Source of the DNA: Gallionellales bacterium RIFCSPLOWO2_02_FULL_59_110 | Lineage (GTDB): Bacteria > Pseudomonadota > Gammaproteobacteria > Burkholderiales > Gallionellaceae | Length of the DNA stretch: 40,411 nucleotides | Assembly (NCBI GenBank): GCA_001801215.1 | Contig: MGXA01000064.1 | Coordinates: forward strand, 1-40,411 | Direction: 5' to 3' | Shown: one piece after another, positions 15,671-25,283 of the stretch | How positions within the stretch are numbered: position 1 is the stretch's first letter | Layout of the letters: the number at the start of each line of letters is the position of its first letter | Notes under the pieces: model-generated | The model's input: the letters and a program-made list of their open reading frames with translations, nothing else | Databases searched by the model: none | What the model was told of the DNA's origin: nothing | Made by a program: the position numbers and the translations under genes

Positions 15671-17551
15671 TCCGGGGCGGCGCAGCAGGCGGCTCAGCAA
15701 GTAATAAGCGGTGATTGCAACAAAACGCAGCCATACCCCCACAACCACCAAACCCATCAATATGCCGGAATACTGATGCCGGAAAAACTTGCGGTAGAAA
15801 CGGATCATGCCCTTATGCTTGTTCCACTCGACAAAAATCGGCCTGGACTTGCTGCAATATCCCTTGTAATGAACCATTTTCGCATCCGGCACGAAAAGAA
15901 TTTTCCAGCCTTTCTGGCGGAATCTCATGCACCAGTCCAAATCTTCGCAGTGCATGAAGTAGCCTTCGTCCAGCAGTCCGACATCTTCCAGCGCGTCGCG
16001 CCTGGCCAGCATGCATGCGCCCGAGATGGCTTCCACTTCGACGGGATGGTCGGGCAAGGGCTGCTTGTGCAGCATGAAATCGGAAAACAAATTCGGATAG
16101 CGGTCGCCCAACGCGCTGAATCCGAACGCCTTGACGAACGAACGCCAGGGTGTCGGGACGGCGCGTCTGCCCCCGCTTTGTTCGGCGCCGTCGGGGTCGG
16201 TAAGCAACCCGCCGACCATGCCCGTATCGTCCGTACCATGCACCGCCGCAAGAAGAATCGGGATCGCATTTGCTTTCAGGATGCAATCGGGATTCAAGAA
16301 AAGAATATGGTCGCCATCCGCAATCTGCGCACCCAGGTTGCAGGCCGCCGCAAATCCCAGGTTGCGCTCGTTGCAAATTATCCGTACTTCCGGAAAAGCA
16401 TCGCGCAACGCGGCAATGCTGTTATCGGTAGAGGCGTTGTCTACTACGATGATTTGCCCTGCCTGCTGCTGCGCGGACGCAATGCACTCCGGCAGTATTT
16501 TACCGGCGTTGTAATTGACAATCACGACCGAAATATCACAGCTTGCCCCAGAACGCCTCTGCAGATAGGTTATGCCGGGCGGATAGTGCCGCGCTTTGTA
16601 CCAGTCTGTCGTTGCTTGCAGTCCCTGCCGTAAGGTAAATCCGGGTTTCCAGTCCAATTCTTTACGAATGAGGTCGTCGTTGACGCGCAGCGAGCCAAGG
16701 ATGCGCTCGGCCGAATCCGGCTTGCCAAGCAATTGGCCCAACCCGCGCAATACCATCACCGGCAGAGGGAACAATTCGGGAGCCATATCCAGTCCAGCGG
16801 CTATCTGCCGCACCAGTTCCGGAATCGAAACGTCTTCGCCGTCGCGCACCAGATAGGTTTTGCCGGCAGCGGCGGGGTGACTGGCGCAGGCAATCAGCGC
16901 GCCCGTCAGGTTGTCCAGAAAAAGCAGGCTGCGCTTGTTGCGGACACGCGCCAGCGGCAAAGGGATGCCTTTGTCCACAGTTGCCAGCAGCCTGATGAAA
17001 TTCCCTTTCACGCCGGGGCCATACACGAGCGGCGGGCGCACGATCACCACTTCGAGACCGGTTTCCCGCGCAATGCAATGCAGTGCCTGTTCGGCATGCC
17101 ATTTCGAGATGGCATACGCATCCTGCGGGTCGGGTTGGTCGGATTCGGCGAAGGGTTGCATTTCGGTAGTCCGCTCGCCGTTGACCTTGATGGAACTGAC
17201 ATACACGAAGCGCTTCGCCCCGGCTGCGACCGCCTGGCGGGCCAGATTGGCCGTGCCTTGCGTGTTGACCTTGAGAAATTCCGCCAGCGGGTCGGCGGCA
17301 GTATCTTCCATAACATGCACCCGTGCAGCGAGGTGAATCACTACATCCACATCGCGCAGCGCGGGTGCCCAATTAGTCCCGCCATCAATGGTTCCTACCG
17401 GCACTGTTTCTGCCGCAACGGGCAATTGGCAGGGCGAGCGCACGGCCGCCCTGACCCGCCATTCCAGGCGCAGCATTTCATTGCATAGCTGCTGGCCAAC
17501 GAAACCGTTGGCCCCTGTAATCAGTACTGTTTTCTCCGCAGGCTGAATCAT
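15656..17551 (-). CDS. Fusion of a sugar-nucleotide SDR and a family 2 glycosyltransferase
   Basis: A 631-residue protein with two enzymes. Residues 1 to about 325 form an extended SDR of the UDP-hexose epimerase/4-keto-reductase group: the NAD loop is VLITGANGFVG, then YVSSIKVNGE and the YAISKWHAEQ catalytic Tyr/Lys. From about 335 to 600 is a GT2 domain of the rhamnosyltransferase type (SVVIVNYN, IIVVDNASTDNS, LFLNPDC, HCEDLDWCMRF), ending in a C-terminal membrane helix. It probably forms a sugar nucleotide and transfers a sugar in glycan assembly; the sugar is unknown. ATG 17551 has GAGG seven bases upstream. That ribosome site lies in the terminal repeat of the adjacent MITE-like element. 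Confidence 0.85.
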   Translation of the reverse strand: MIQPAEKTVLITGANGFVGQQLCNEMLRLEWRVRAAVRSPCQLPVAAETVPVGTIDGGTNWAPALRDVDVVIHLAARVHVMEDTAADPLAEFLKVNTQGTANLARQAVAAGAKRFVYVSSIKVNGERTTEMQPFAESDQPDPQDAYAISKWHAEQALHCIARETGLEVVIVRPPLVYGPGVKGNFIRLLATVDKGIPLPLARVRNKRSLLFLDNLTGALIACASHPAAAGKTYLVRDGEDVSIPELVRQIAAGLDMAPELFPLPVMVLRGLGQLLGKPDSAERILGSLRVNDDLIRKELDWKPGFTLRQGLQATTDWYKARHYPPGITYLQRRSGASCDISVVIVNYNAGKILPECIASAQQQAGQIIVVDNASTDNSIAALRDAFPEVRIICNERNLGFAAACNLGAQIADGDHILFLNPDCILKANAIPILLAAVHGTDDTGMVGGLLTDPDGAEQSGGRRAVPTPWRSFVKAFGFSALGDRYPNLFSDFMLHKQPLPDHPVEVEAISGACMLARRDALEDVGLLDEGYFMHCEDLDWCMRFRQKGWKILFVPDAKMVHYKGYCSKSRPIFVEWNKHKGMIRFYRKFFRHQYSGILMGLVVVGVWLRFVAITAYYLLSRLLRRPGLRHD

Positions 17552-17843
17552 CCTAGAAACCTCAGTAGACCACTCCACTTGGCACGCATGATGTTGAACA
17601 GACAAATATTTTGTGATTTATCCACGCTCACCTTTGGGGTGGGTCGCTACGGCATGTATTGCGCGCCCCTCGCGGCGCATGGCGGCGTTGCTCCTCCTCG
17701 GAATGGAACGGCCATTCCTCGTCGCACCCGCAAGGGGCAGGCCGTGGCTGTTAAGCCGCCAAGGCGGCAACAGCCACGCTCTCGCGCCTTGCCCTGCGCC
17801 GCGATGAACGCACACTACATGCCGTCCAACTGAGGTTTCTAGG
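17552..17843. mobile_element. MITE-like element with 15-bp terminal inverted repeats and 5-bp target duplication
   Basis: The ends cctagaaacctcagt (17552-17566) and actgaggtttctagg (17829-17843) are perfect inverted repeats. The flanks carry the same five bases ATCAT at 17547-17551 and 17844-17848, which fits a target-site duplication. The 292-base element has no convincing gene. Inside is a strong hairpin (17743-17778: 10-bp outer and 6-bp inner stems with AA loop) and a smaller one around 17699-17717. It would need a transposase encoded elsewhere. Confidence 0.75.
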
Positions 17844-17844
17844 A

Positions 17845-18804
17845 TCATCTGATCAATTCAAGCAGTCTTATGGGTAGCTTCAACGCCAGCAGCAGGGCGT
17901 TGGTATACAGGCCGTTCGTCCTGCACGCCCGGATAATTTCACCATTGAGTTTCAGCCGCGCCAGGTACCCGCTGTTGCTTAGCCCTCCGGAGCGCATGAC
18001 AACGCTGACCTTGTCGAGGAATCTCCAGGTGATTTTCTGTCCGATGCACAATCTGACCAGCATTTCAAAATCGGCCGCAATGCGATAGCCGGTATTGTAC
18101 AAGCCGCCGCGTTCAAGGCAGGTTCTTTTGCAGTAGAACGTCGGGTGCGCAGGCATGACGCCGATCCGCAACAGCCACGCGCTGAGACTCTTAACCCGAT
18201 ATTTCCGCAAGACTTTCTTTGTATCACCCGGATCAACGATATTCAGGCCGGAGAAAACGGCATCGGCATCCGTCGCGCAAAACTCGGTCGCATAATCGCG
18301 CATGACATCGCGGTGGGCGAACAGATCGTCCGCGTTCAACATTCCGACGAAGTCGCCGGAGGCAAGAGTCAATCCCTTGTTCATCGCATCATATATGCCG
18401 CCGTCTTTTTCGCTGACCCAGTAATCGATGGCGTGCTCATATTGCTTCAGTATCGCGGTCGTTCCATCGCTGGAGCCGCCATCGACAACGATGTATTCGA
18501 GGTTGGGATAGGTCTGGTTTATCACGCTTTGAATGGTATCCACGATAGTCGATGCGCCGTTGAACACGACCGTAATGACCGTAATGAGCGGCTGGTCCGG
18601 CAGGGGGTTTTTATAGAGGCCTCTGGTGCGCAGCCCGCCTTCCTCACGGCGTCCCCGGCTTTCGGGCAATTGCAGTCTAGATCGAAATGCGCAATCGGGC
18701 GCATGTTCCAGCGCGGGGGGCGTGCCGGACACAAGCCGCGTGGTCGAATAACGCGCGTCCAGGCAACGCGATTCGGGCGCTTCGTTTTGTTTCAGGATTT
18801 CCAC
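17845..18804 (-). CDS. Family 2 glycosyltransferase
   Basis: A 319-residue GT2 enzyme with a GT-A fold. The catalytic domain begins near residue 73 with ITVITVVFNGASTIVDTIQS, then YIVVDGGSSDGT (nucleotide-sugar site), VSEKDGGIYDAMNKGL and MLNADDLF, whose DD would bind the metal. The first 70 residues have no clear similarity, so a later start is possible, but ATG 18804 overlaps the upstream GT4 gene by 13 bases as other genes in this operon do. The closest look is to WcaA/WcaE-like colanic-acid transferases. The stop codon lies within the target duplication of the MITE-like element. Confidence 0.87.
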   Translation of the reverse strand: MEILKQNEAPESRCLDARYSTTRLVSGTPPALEHAPDCAFRSRLQLPESRGRREEGGLRTRGLYKNPLPDQPLITVITVVFNGASTIVDTIQSVINQTYPNLEYIVVDGGSSDGTTAILKQYEHAIDYWVSEKDGGIYDAMNKGLTLASGDFVGMLNADDLFAHRDVMRDYATEFCATDADAVFSGLNIVDPGDTKKVLRKYRVKSLSAWLLRIGVMPAHPTFYCKRTCLERGGLYNTGYRIAADFEMLVRLCIGQKITWRFLDKVSVVMRSGGLSNSGYLARLKLNGEIIRACRTNGLYTNALLLALKLPIRLLELIR

Positions 18805-19886
18805 GCTTGCTCTTGCCGGATTTTTTCATAGAAAGACAGGGTTTCCAGATAGCATGTTTCCCACGAAAAACACCGGGCCTGCGCATAACCTTTGTCTATC
18901 GTACCGCTGCGGAATTCTGCATTCTCCAGCTTCAGAAGTTGCTCCGCAAACGCATCCCGGCGGATTTCGTCAACCATCAGGCCGGCCTCGCCGCAGGCTT
19001 CCGGGATCGCGGATACATTCGCCGCCACCACCGGGCAGCCCGCCGCCATCGCTTCTATTATCGGGATGCCGAACCCCTCGTAGCCGGATGGATAAAGCAA
19101 GGCATGGGCGCAGTTATACAACAGATTAAGGTGTTCGTTATCGACCACCGGCAGGTGCAGGTGTCTGTCCGGAAGAAGCTGCTGCGCCAGTTCGGCTTCG
19201 CCCGGCTTGAGTTTGCCGCCGCCCGCGCTTACCAGACTATAGCCCGGCAATGCTGCTACAGACTCCAGCGCGAGGCTAAAGTTCTTGTAGGAATCGCGCG
19301 CGCCCACGAAAAGCACAAAAGGGGCGTCCGCAAGAGCGGGCGGCAAAAGCTGCCGGTCTGACGATTCCAGCGGTTTATAGAGTTCCGAAGCGCCCAGATA
19401 GATGACTTGGATCCTGCTCTCGGGTATTCCGGGATAAAATCTCAGCAGGTCGCGCTTCGTGCTTTCAGATATGCAAATAATGCCGTTCGCCGCTCTTGCC
19501 GCAGTTTTTTTTTGCATGGAATGCGCCCATCTCGGTACACCCCGGCGAAATCGTTCATAGGTAAAGTCATATACCGTCACAACATTGGTTGCGTCGGCGC
19601 GCTGCGGCCTCCGGTAGTAGCTGGAGTGATAAAGGAATTGCCCGCTCCCGGCAGCCGGATAGGCAAGGTAACGCGACAACCATAGCGGCAGTTGTCTGTC
19701 GCCAATCAACATGGCCGGGTTGAAATCGAGTTTCTTGCGGAAAATATTTGACGTGGCGCCGGGATGCTCGACGATGTGGATCGAGAGTTTGTCCCTTGTC
19801 ATCCGCCGGAGGAGTTCATACCAATAGACGGATATGCCGCCGGCGCGCTGAAGCGAAAAGATGATGTTGTCCAGAACCAGGTTCAT
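18792..19886 (-). CDS. Family 4 (group 1) glycosyltransferase
   Basis: A 364-residue GT-B fold transferase. The N-terminal domain starts NIIFSLQRAGGISVYWYEL. The C-terminal domain has FVLFVGARDSYKNFSLALES and the donor-binding YPSGYEGFGIPIIEAMAAG, in which EGFGIPIIE is the E-x7-E motif of GT4. It probably transfers a GDP- or UDP-sugar during assembly of the repeat unit at the inner membrane. The acceptor and sugar cannot be told from sequence. It sits between the gmd paralogue (16 bases upstream) and the GT2 gene it overlaps. Confidence 0.9.
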   Translation of the reverse strand: MNLVLDNIIFSLQRAGGISVYWYELLRRMTRDKLSIHIVEHPGATSNIFRKKLDFNPAMLIGDRQLPLWLSRYLAYPAAGSGQFLYHSSYYRRPQRADATNVVTVYDFTYERFRRGVPRWAHSMQKKTAARAANGIICISESTKRDLLRFYPGIPESRIQVIYLGASELYKPLESSDRQLLPPALADAPFVLFVGARDSYKNFSLALESVAALPGYSLVSAGGGKLKPGEAELAQQLLPDRHLHLPVVDNEHLNLLYNCAHALLYPSGYEGFGIPIIEAMAAGCPVVAANVSAIPEACGEAGLMVDEIRRDAFAEQLLKLENAEFRSGTIDKGYAQARCFSWETCYLETLSFYEKIRQEQAWKS

Positions 19887-19902
19887 GTGCGCATCAAACG
19901 GT

Positions 19903-20877
19903 TTACAGGCTTTGTACGGGGGTTTTCCCCTGCTCGGCCTCGATCATGAGCCGAACGACCTCCGGCATGAGATTTTTGGCCTTCCATCCCAGCACGCGTT
20001 CGGCGCGACCCGGATCCGCCCGGCCAACCATTAAATCGGTGGGCCGGAACAATGCCGGGTCGATTTCCACGTGCTCTTTCCACCCCAGGCCCACGCAGGA
20101 AAAGGCTTCTTCGATAAAATCGGACAGCTTGCTGCTTTTCCCGGTCGCGATGACAAAATCGGATGGTTCGGGCTGTTGCAGCATTTGCCACATCGCCCCG
20201 ACATATTCCGGCGCCCAGCCCCAGTCCCTTTCGATGTCCAGATTGCCCAGGCGCAGTTTTTCGGGGCTCCCCGCAGCAATCCGGCAGGCCGCCGAAATAA
20301 TTTTTTTGGTCACGAAACGGGACGGGCGCAGAGGAGATTCGTGGTTAAACAAAATTCCCGTGCATGCGTACAGGTGGTAGGCATCCCGGTAGTTGGCAAC
20401 CTCCCAGAACGCTGCGGCCTTGGCCACGCCGTACGGGCTGCACGGCCTGAATGGGGTGTTTTCGTGGGCAGGCATCCCTTCGGTATTGCCGAAACACTCG
20501 CTGGAGCCGGCGTTATAGAAGCGCACGGCGCGGCCCGTGAAGCGTATGGCTTCGAGCAAATTCAAAGTGCCGGTCGCTATGCTTTCCAGGGTTTCGACCG
20601 GTTGTTCGAAAGACAGGCCGACCGAGCTTTGTCCGGAAAGATTGTAAATCTCGTCCGGCTGGGCTTTGGCGAGAGCCTGAATTACGCTTCTGAAGTCTTG
20701 CAGGTTGACCGATAGCGTCCTGACATGATCGTAAATGCCCAAACGATGCAGATTTGCAAAGGCAGACCCCTGGGCGTCGCGGGCGCCCCCGTAGACGATA
20801 TAGCCTTTTTGCAGGAGCAAACGGGCCAAGTAGCTGCCGTCTTGCCCGGAAACACCACAAATCAGTGCGATTTTCAT
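19903..20877 (-). CDS. GDP-mannose 4,6-dehydratase paralogue (extended SDR)
   Basis: A 324-residue SDR related to GDP-mannose 4,6-dehydratase: NADP loop CGVSGQDGSYLARLLL, YNAGSSECFGN with the catalytic Ser/Glu region, SPYGVAKAAAFW with Tyr-x-x-x-Lys, and [19 protein letters not shown]. It is about 40 residues shorter than the canonical Gmd encoded at 24116-25210 and diverges at the C-terminus. It may be a second dehydratase, a 4-reductase or an epimerase that makes a different GDP-6-deoxyhexose. Its start overlaps the methyltransferase stop as ATGA. Confidence 0.82.
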   Translation of the reverse strand: MKIALICGVSGQDGSYLARLLLQKGYIVYGGARDAQGSAFANLHRLGIYDHVRTLSVNLQDFRSVIQALAKAQPDEIYNLSGQSSVGLSFEQPVETLESIATGTLNLLEAIRFTGRAVRFYNAGSSECFGNTEGMPAHENTPFRPCSPYGVAKAAAFWEVANYRDAYHLYACTGILFNHESPLRPSRFVTKKIISAACRIAAGSPEKLRLGNLDIERDWGWAPEYVGAMWQMLQQPEPSDFVIATGKSSKLSDFIEEAFSCVGLGWKEHVEIDPALFRPTDLMVGRADPGRAERVLGWKAKNLMPEVVRLMIEAEQGKTPVQSL

Positions 20878-21770
20878 TTGTTAACGATTCCATGGTCGGC
20901 GTTTACCAGCGCGTAATGATCCGGAAGCGTACGCGATGGCATTCTGTACTTTACATAAAGCGCTATCGGATAGGCCAGGCGCCCGGTCAATAAATTAAAT
21001 CGCCGCGCATTTACAGGCTGGTCCGTGAGCATGTGGATGCCATGCGCAGAATGAAATTTCAGCCCCAATCGTTCGGCAATGCACAGCATGGTTTGCGCTT
21101 GATAAAACGAAATATGCTGGCCTGTATCGAAGGCGTAGTACCACCAGTCGTCAGCCGGAGGGGGGTCGCCATAAAGCTCGGTAGAGAAAACCAGGGTGCG
21201 CGATCCGTGATTCTCCATGACTTCAGCGATAAACGCGAGCGGGTCGTGCACGTGCTCCATGACTTCGAAAGCAGTCAGCGCCTTGAATGGCGCATTTGCC
21301 TTGTCCGCTTCGAATCCCCTCGCGAGCAAGTTCTGGCAGTATTTGTCGCTCCAATAGAAATCGAATCCGAAATCCCGCATGAGTCGCGTCAACATGCCGT
21401 AACCGCCGGCCACGTCCAGATAGACGTCCCCGGCATCGTGTTCGAAATAAAGCAGCGCCGCCAGCTTGGCAGCGATGGAAAGATTCCTCCGGATCAGCCC
21501 CGTATCGGCTACCGCAATGGCATCGCTATACGCCTCATCCAGCCAATACGGTTCTTCGGTTTGCAGCAGGCCGCAGCGGGGACAGCGATAGTAGGAGACC
21601 TGGTGTTTACGCAACAAGGTTGCCGAAAACGCATGGCTCATTGTCGAACTGCATACCGGGCACTGCGCCGTACCCGGATTGCCGTCCACGGGGTGCCTGG
21701 GCGGCTTTGCTTTGGCAATTCCGGCAAGTGGCGGAGCGGCGTCATCCGGTCGCAGGTTCGCGTTCAGCAT
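20874..21770 (-). CDS. SAM-dependent methyltransferase with N-terminal zinc ribbon
   Basis: A 298-residue class I methyltransferase. An N-terminal zinc ribbon has two cysteine pairs (CPVC and CPRCG, about residues 37-65), followed by a Rossmann SAM domain with VYLDVAGGYGMLTRLM and the FEVMEHVHDP segment typical of Methyltransf_23 family enzymes. Proteins of this layout in polysaccharide clusters often methylate a sugar or sugar nucleotide. The substrate is unknown. It overlaps wzx by 7 bases upstream and the gmd paralogue by 4 bases downstream. Confidence 0.82.
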   Translation of the reverse strand: MLNANLRPDDAAPPLAGIAKAKPPRHPVDGNPGTAQCPVCSSTMSHAFSATLLRKHQVSYYRCPRCGLLQTEEPYWLDEAYSDAIAVADTGLIRRNLSIAAKLAALLYFEHDAGDVYLDVAGGYGMLTRLMRDFGFDFYWSDKYCQNLLARGFEADKANAPFKALTAFEVMEHVHDPLAFIAEVMENHGSRTLVFSTELYGDPPPADDWWYYAFDTGQHISFYQAQTMLCIAERLGLKFHSAHGIHMLTDQPVNARRFNLLTGRLAYPIALYVKYRMPSRTLPDHYALVNADHGIVNK

Positions 21771-23119
21771 AAATTCCGCCAGCTCTTGTAATCGAGAATA
21801 AAAAAGATCGATCTGGTTTTCATCCAGAACATGCCGCGAGTTTTGCGATGGATAAAGTCAAAAATATACGTTGCCACCACCAGCGAAATTACAGTGGCCA
21901 TTGCGGCGCCCTCGATCCCATACGCCGGAATCATGACATAGTTCAAACCCAATTTAACCAGTATGCCCAGCAAGGCCATCAGGAAGGCAATGCGCTGAAG
22001 GTTTTCGTTCAAGTACCATTGCCCGCACGCAACCCAGAGAAAAACAAAAATGCCGCCCCAGATATGTATCGAAAGCGTTCCCGCAGCCTGGATGTAGTTT
22101 GCGCCGAATAACAAATTGATTATCCATCCGGAAAAAATTGTCGTGGGTATCGCGATTGCCAGCGATATTCCGACCATGAGATTGTAAAGTCGCTGCAAGC
22201 GGCGCAGATATAAAGCTTCTTCGAGCTGTTTGGCAGCAATGACTGAAGGAAACACGGAGCTGACTACTGCCACCGGTATGAAATACCAAACCTCGCTGAT
22301 TCTTGCTGCCGCAGAAAATAATCCGACTTCCTTGTCCCCCAGCATTTGCCCGATCATGATCTGATCGATGCGCATGTAAATCATGATGGCGAGGCCGGAC
22401 AATATCAGCGGCCAGCCGTCTTTCAGCAATTCCACAGCAACCTCCGCCCGGAAGCGCCATTTCCGGATGTCCTGGCGATTGATACGGTAAGCGGCCAGTA
22501 GAAAGATTGCCGAAAGCGCGGTTTCGACCGATCCCGCCCAGACAAAAGCAATGAGCGGCGCTTCGATCAGCAGGAGAGCGATTTTGGCAACTGTTGCAAT
22601 GGCAAATGCGCCGTTCACCGCAATGACGGTAAATTTAGACTGCACTTTTGCCTGGAAATAAAAATCGATGACGTTGATCGACAGAAAAACATAGCCCGCA
22701 GCCGAGATCGCCACCAGCCATAACGTGAACGTTTCACCGCTGCGTGCAATGGAAATGGCGGCGATAGCCATTATCAGCATACACAGGCTGGCGGCCAGTT
22801 TTAATGCAAAAGCGCTGCCCAATAATTCATTTTGCCGGGCGGGATTTTTTACCAGTTCTCGGACGACGACGTTGTCCAAACCCAGCGCGGCAAACGCCCC
22901 GAACAGCGCGGCGAACGCGATGGCGAAATTCCACAATCCGTATTGTTCCGGGCCCAGGTAACGCGCGATCCAGACACTGACAATCAGCCCCGCGCCCATG
23001 CGCAGGATTTTGTCGGCGAACAACCAGCCGGTATTGCCGATGATCGCCTGGAGGCCGTGGCGGCTTTCTAGCCTTGCGCGAATAAAGCCTGGCAGGAGTT
23101 TGACCCAGGAGGCGTTCAT
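21764..23119 (-). CDS. wzx: Polysaccharide flippase (Wzx/MOP superfamily)
   Basis: A 451-residue membrane protein with about 12-14 hydrophobic helices, matching the Wzx/polysaccharide transporter branch of the MOP superfamily. It starts with FADKILRMGAGLIVSVWIAR and has YLGPEQYGLWNFA, a typical N-terminal segment of the family. It should flip lipid-linked glycan units across the inner membrane. I chose ATG 23119, which overlaps the fcl stop as TAATG. The frame stays open for 106 codons upstream, but that part is shadow sequence of fcl. No wzy polymerase is seen in this window. Confidence 0.87.
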   Translation of the reverse strand: MNASWVKLLPGFIRARLESRHGLQAIIGNTGWLFADKILRMGAGLIVSVWIARYLGPEQYGLWNFAIAFAALFGAFAALGLDNVVVRELVKNPARQNELLGSAFALKLAASLCMLIMAIAAISIARSGETFTLWLVAISAAGYVFLSINVIDFYFQAKVQSKFTVIAVNGAFAIATVAKIALLLIEAPLIAFVWAGSVETALSAIFLLAAYRINRQDIRKWRFRAEVAVELLKDGWPLILSGLAIMIYMRIDQIMIGQMLGDKEVGLFSAAARISEVWYFIPVAVVSSVFPSVIAAKQLEEALYLRRLQRLYNLMVGISLAIAIPTTIFSGWIINLLFGANYIQAAGTLSIHIWGGIFVFLWVACGQWYLNENLQRIAFLMALLGILVKLGLNYVMIPAYGIEGAAMATVISLVVATYIFDFIHRKTRGMFWMKTRSIFFILDYKSWRNLC

Positions 23120-24099
23120 TAATGTTGGTTGGGCAGGCCTTCGGGGTTTTCTTCCAGGTAAGCCCGGTAGGCGCCCGCGATACCCTCGCGCAGTTTCGTG
23201 CTGGCCCGCCAACCCATTTGTTCCAGCTTGCCCACATCCAGCAGCTTGCGCATCGTCCCGTCCGGTTTGGATGCGTCGAAAACAAGTTGGCCGGTAAATC
23301 CAACCACATCCCTGACCAGTTCGGCCAGCTCGCGGATGCTCAGATCTTCTCCGCAACCGATATTCACCAGCGGGGGTTGAACGTCGCCGAACAACGCTTG
23401 CAGTTTTTCCCCGGGCTGTTCCAGCAGATAGACGCACGCCCCGGCCATGTCGTCGCTATGCAGAAATTCGCGGCGCGGCGTGCCGGAGCCCCATACCACG
23501 GCCTGGCTGTCGCCGCGCTGTTTGGCTTCGTGCATCTTGCGCATCAGCGCGGGCAGGACATGCGAGTTGGCAAGGTCGTAGTTGTCGCCCGGCCCATACA
23601 GATTGGTCGGCATGGCCGCGATATATTGCGTGCCGTACTGGCGGTTGTATGACCAGCACATCTCGATGCCGGCGATCTTGGCCAGCGCATAAGGCCGGTT
23701 GGTCGGCTCCAGCGGCCCGGTCAGCAGATATTCTTCCCTGATCGGCTGCGGGCAGTCCTTCGGATAGATGCAGGATGAACCGAGGAACAACAGGCGTTTG
23801 ACATGGCCGCGCCAGGCCTCGTGGATGACGTTGGTCTGGATCGCCAGGTTCTGCCGGATGAATTCTGCCGGGTAGGTGTTGTTGGCGTGGATTCCGCCCA
23901 CCTTGGCGGCGGCGAGCAGGACGTATTCGGGTTTTTCCGCTTCAAACAGGTCGCGCACCGCAGCCTGCTCGGTCAAATCCAGTTCGGCGTGGGTGCGGGT
24001 GACCAGATTATGATAGCCACCGGCTTGCAATCGACGCATCAGTGCGGAGCCGACCAGGCCGCGATGGCCGACAACGTAAATCCTGCTGTCCCGTTCCAT
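23119..24099 (-). CDS. fcl: GDP-L-fucose synthase
   Basis: A 326-residue SDR matching Fcl/WcaG, which epimerises and reduces GDP-4-keto-6-deoxy-D-mannose to GDP-L-fucose. Key segments are the NADP loop [29 protein letters not shown] with the active-site Ser and Cys, and [12 protein letters not shown] with catalytic Tyr/Lys. A family His lies further on in [15 protein letters not shown] 24099 follows the gmd stop by 16 bases but has no clear ribosome site. The earlier in-frame ATG at 24147 overlaps gmd and adds 16 unrelated residues. Confidence 0.95.
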   Translation of the reverse strand: MERDSRIYVVGHRGLVGSALMRRLQAGGYHNLVTRTHAELDLTEQAAVRDLFEAEKPEYVLLAAAKVGGIHANNTYPAEFIRQNLAIQTNVIHEAWRGHVKRLLFLGSSCIYPKDCPQPIREEYLLTGPLEPTNRPYALAKIAGIEMCWSYNRQYGTQYIAAMPTNLYGPGDNYDLANSHVLPALMRKMHEAKQRGDSQAVVWGSGTPRREFLHSDDMAGACVYLLEQPGEKLQALFGDVQPPLVNIGCGEDLSIRELAELVRDVVGFTGQLVFDASKPDGTMRKLLDVGKLEQMGWRASTKLREGIAGAYRAYLEENPEGLPNQH

Positions 24100-24115
24100 G
24101 AAGGTAAGAGGCGAA

Positions 24116-25210
24116 TTATTCGTGATAGTCCATGGCCTTGTAGCCATGCTTCTTGACCAGCTCGTCGCGTTCGGCGGCCTTCAAGTCCTCGCGCACCATT
24201 TCGCTGACCAGTTCATCGAAGGTAATTTTGGGCGTCCAGCCAAGCTTGTTTCTGGCCTTGCTGGCATCGCCCAGCAGCGTCTCCACCTCGGTGGGACGGA
24301 AATAGCGCGGATCGACGGCGACGATGCATTTGCCGGACGCGTCGAAACCCTTCTCCTCCACGCCCTCGCCGCGCCAGACGATGGCTATGCCGAGTTCCAC
24401 GGCCGCAGCGTTCACGAAATCGCGCACGCTGTATTGTACGCCGGTGGCGATGACGAAATCTTCCGGGTGATCCTGTTGCAGCATCAGCCACTGCATTTCG
24501 ACGTAGTCCTTGGCATGCCCCCAATCGCGCAACGCGTTCAGGTTGCCGAGATAGAGGCATCCCTGCAGGCCGAGCTTGATGCGCGCCAGCGCGCGCGTGA
24601 TTTTGCGCGTGACGAAGGTTTCGCCGCGTATCGGCGACTCGTGGTTGAACAGGATGCCGTTGCAGGCGTACATGCCGTATGCCTCGCGGTAATTGACGGT
24701 GATCCAGTAGGCGTAGAGCTTGGCTACGGCGTAGGGACTGCGCGGGTAGAACGGCGTGGTTTCCTTTTGCGGGGTTTCCTGCACCAGCCCGTACAGCTCG
24801 GAAGTGGAAGCCTGGTAGAAACGGGTTTTCTTTTCCATGCCGAGGATGCGGATCGCTTCCAGGACACGCAGCGCGCCCAGCGCATCGGAGTTGGCCGTGT
24901 ATTCCGGTTCCTCGAACGATACCGCGACATGGCTCTGCGCCGCAAGATTGTATATCTCGTGCGGCTGCACTTTCTGGATGATATGCGTCAGGCTGGAAGA
25001 GTCGGTCATATCGCCGTGGTGCAGGAAGAACGGCAGGCCTTTTTCATGCGTATCGTGGAACAGGTGATCGATGCGCGCGGTGTTGAACAGGGAGCTGCGG
25101 CGTTTGATGCCGTGCACCTCATAGCCCTTGTCCAGCAACAGCTCGGCGAGGTATGCGCCGTCCTGGCCGGTTATGCCGGTGATTAGTGCAATCTTTTTTA
25201 CTTGACTCAT
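24116..25210 (-). CDS. gmd: GDP-mannose 4,6-dehydratase
   Basis: A 364-residue extended SDR that converts GDP-D-mannose to GDP-4-keto-6-deoxy-D-mannose, the first step to GDP-fucose. The cofactor loop is [19 protein letters not shown]. Then come [17 protein letters not shown] with the catalytic Thr/Glu, and [18 protein letters not shown] with Tyr/Lys. Length is standard. AAGGAGAT seven bases before ATG 25210 is an excellent ribosome site, so it is probably the first enzyme gene of the cluster transcript, 73 bases downstream of the EPS regulator. Confidence 0.96.
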   Translation of the reverse strand: MSQVKKIALITGITGQDGAYLAELLLDKGYEVHGIKRRSSLFNTARIDHLFHDTHEKGLPFFLHHGDMTDSSSLTHIIQKVQPHEIYNLAAQSHVAVSFEEPEYTANSDALGALRVLEAIRILGMEKKTRFYQASTSELYGLVQETPQKETTPFYPRSPYAVAKLYAYWITVNYREAYGMYACNGILFNHESPIRGETFVTRKITRALARIKLGLQGCLYLGNLNALRDWGHAKDYVEMQWLMLQQDHPEDFVIATGVQYSVRDFVNAAAVELGIAIVWRGEGVEEKGFDASGKCIVAVDPRYFRPTEVETLLGDASKARNKLGWTPKITFDELVSEMVREDLKAAERDELVKKHGYKAMDYHE

Positions 25211-25283
25211 TCAATATCTCCTTTTCGCGCAGCTATCTGCCGAAATTGTCTTTTAAGCGGAAATAACCGCACGAACCCGTGGC

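Noticed and set aside
17579-17833. 84-codon frame inside the MITE-like element
   Set aside because: It spans hairpins and a terminal repeat, has no homologous features and no ribosome site.
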